Below are positions 63,759 through 64,000 of a DNA stretch of 64,000 bases, piece after piece. This DNA comes from Ignavibacteria bacterium (GTDB taxonomy: Bacteria > Bacteroidota > Ignavibacteria > Ignavibacteriales > Ignavibacteriaceae). Where the stretch lies: contig JAFLBV010000001.1 of the NCBI GenBank assembly GCA_017302895.1, positions 1,426,001-1,490,000 on the forward strand. The letters are read 5' to 3'. Both the position numbers and the translations under genes were made by a program. Position 1 is the stretch's first letter. Every line of letters begins with the position of its first letter. Below the pieces are notes generated by a model. It did no database searches. It saw only the letters and a program-made list of their open reading frames with translations, and was not told the DNA's origin.

Positions 63759-64000
63759 TCCATTCTTCTCCATGGCATTGGTAACATGATGGTGCAATTC
63801 TGTCTTTTCCTTCGATAAAAGCGGCTCCTCCCTTAAGATTGGATTGATGGCACGAGCCGCTGCTGCATCCTGAAACGGGTGAGAACGGGTCTTTGAAGCC
63901 CGGTTTGTGAAAGGCCGTTCCCAGTTTTTCAGTATGTGCATCAAGCCCCTTGGGGAGAGTGGTTTTCTCCTCTTTCGGGAAGGGAAAATCGCATCCTGAC
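63748..64000 (-). CDS. heme-binding (c-type) lipoprotein, C-terminal part, cut by window edge
   Basis: The minus-strand frame from 63999 to the stop at 63748-63750 encodes 83 residues and continues past the window. The visible start SGCDFPFPKEEKTTLPKGLD looks like a lipobox cysteine, so only a signal peptide is probably missing. Two heme-type motifs follow: CSSGSCH (C-x4-C-H, unusual) and CYQCH (classical C-x2-C-H), with further histidines (AHTEK, AFHKPGF) that could be axial ligands. So this is a small di-heme (or one-heme plus variant) periplasmic cytochrome. The stop overlaps the DUF4266 start by 11 bases. No long ORF starting at ATG marks it because its start lies outside. Confidence 0.78.
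   Translation of the reverse strand, partial: SGCDFPFPKEEKTTLPKGLDAHTEKLGTAFHKPGFKDPFSPVSGCSSGSCHQSNLKGGAAFIEGKDRIAPSCYQCHGEEWNED

Noticed and set aside
63759..63944. N-terminal extension of the DUF4266 gene up to 63944
   Set aside because: That DNA codes the heme protein in another frame; the lipoprotein signal and ribosome binding site fit the ATG at 63758.

Overview
The window looks like a chromosomal segment of a free-living Gram-negative bacterium of the Bacteroidota/Ignavibacteriota (Ignavibacteria-like) group. Evidence read directly: secreted proteins ending in the NYPNPFNPST-type C-terminal sorting domain of the type IX secretion system (T9SS), a PorV/PorQ-type outer-membrane protein, a GWxTD-domain protein, a CarboxypepD_reg/TonB-type outer-membrane receptor, LPS acyltransferase and heptosyltransferase genes, F-type ATPase genes without the beta/epsilon pair, and four promoters of the form TTG-N19..21-TAnnTTT(G/A/C), the Bacteroidota -33/-7 pattern. 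Base composition looks even and I see no prophage, insertion sequence, integrase or CRISPR array. Species-level assignment is not possible from reading alone.

Layout. 1-1231: end of an M3 peptidase and a DUF4160/DUF2442 pair. 1201-4667: nitronate monooxygenase (minus), a GT39-like membrane glycosyltransferase and a sugar nucleotidyltransferase. 4694-9132: S-adenosylmethionine cycle (metK, ahcY) with a YciO-type protein and a cystathionine beta-synthase-like enzyme, separated by short repeats. 10200-19921: surface polysaccharide genes (three GT2 enzymes, one fused to a degenerate sugar-phosphate transferase, an intact polyprenyl glycosylphosphotransferase, a dolichol-phosphate-mannose-synthase homologue and a flippase), interrupted by accA, a thioesterase and nadC. 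19923-25132: dut, dnaE, an enoyl-ACP reductase and thioredoxin.

25495-36378: extracytoplasmic block with a T9SS cargo, a TonB-type receptor, a very large secreted protein, a PorV-like barrel and a GWxTD protein. 36420-38936: LPS acyltransferase, heptosyltransferase and a TsaC-type gene. 38937-48703: one long co-directional run from a coiled-coil membrane protein and bactofilin through the ATP synthase genes (atpZ/I-like, B, E, F, H, A, G) into ffh and the rpsP-khpA-rimM-trmD-rplS ribosome operon, ended by a strong terminator. 48773-54001: an MqnA-like protein, then a minus-strand operon add - hypothetical - hutU - serA. 54166-60507: TPR lipoprotein, DUF3467, another T9SS cargo, a large lipoprotein and a DUF5723-like barrel. 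60619-60691: tRNA-Gln(CUG). 60733-64000 (minus): heme lipoprotein (cut by the window edge), DUF4266 lipoprotein, DUF3570 barrel, a Tat-exported NusG-domain-II protein and ApbE.

The most interesting parts are the ApbE/DUF3570/DUF4266/heme-lipoprotein cluster at the right edge (a probable extracytosolic flavin/heme redox module), the GT2 fused to a sugar-phosphate transferase that has lost its catalytic segment, nadC apparently starting at CTG, and a set of short 3'-end repeats, one of which recurs 42 kb away behind another gene.
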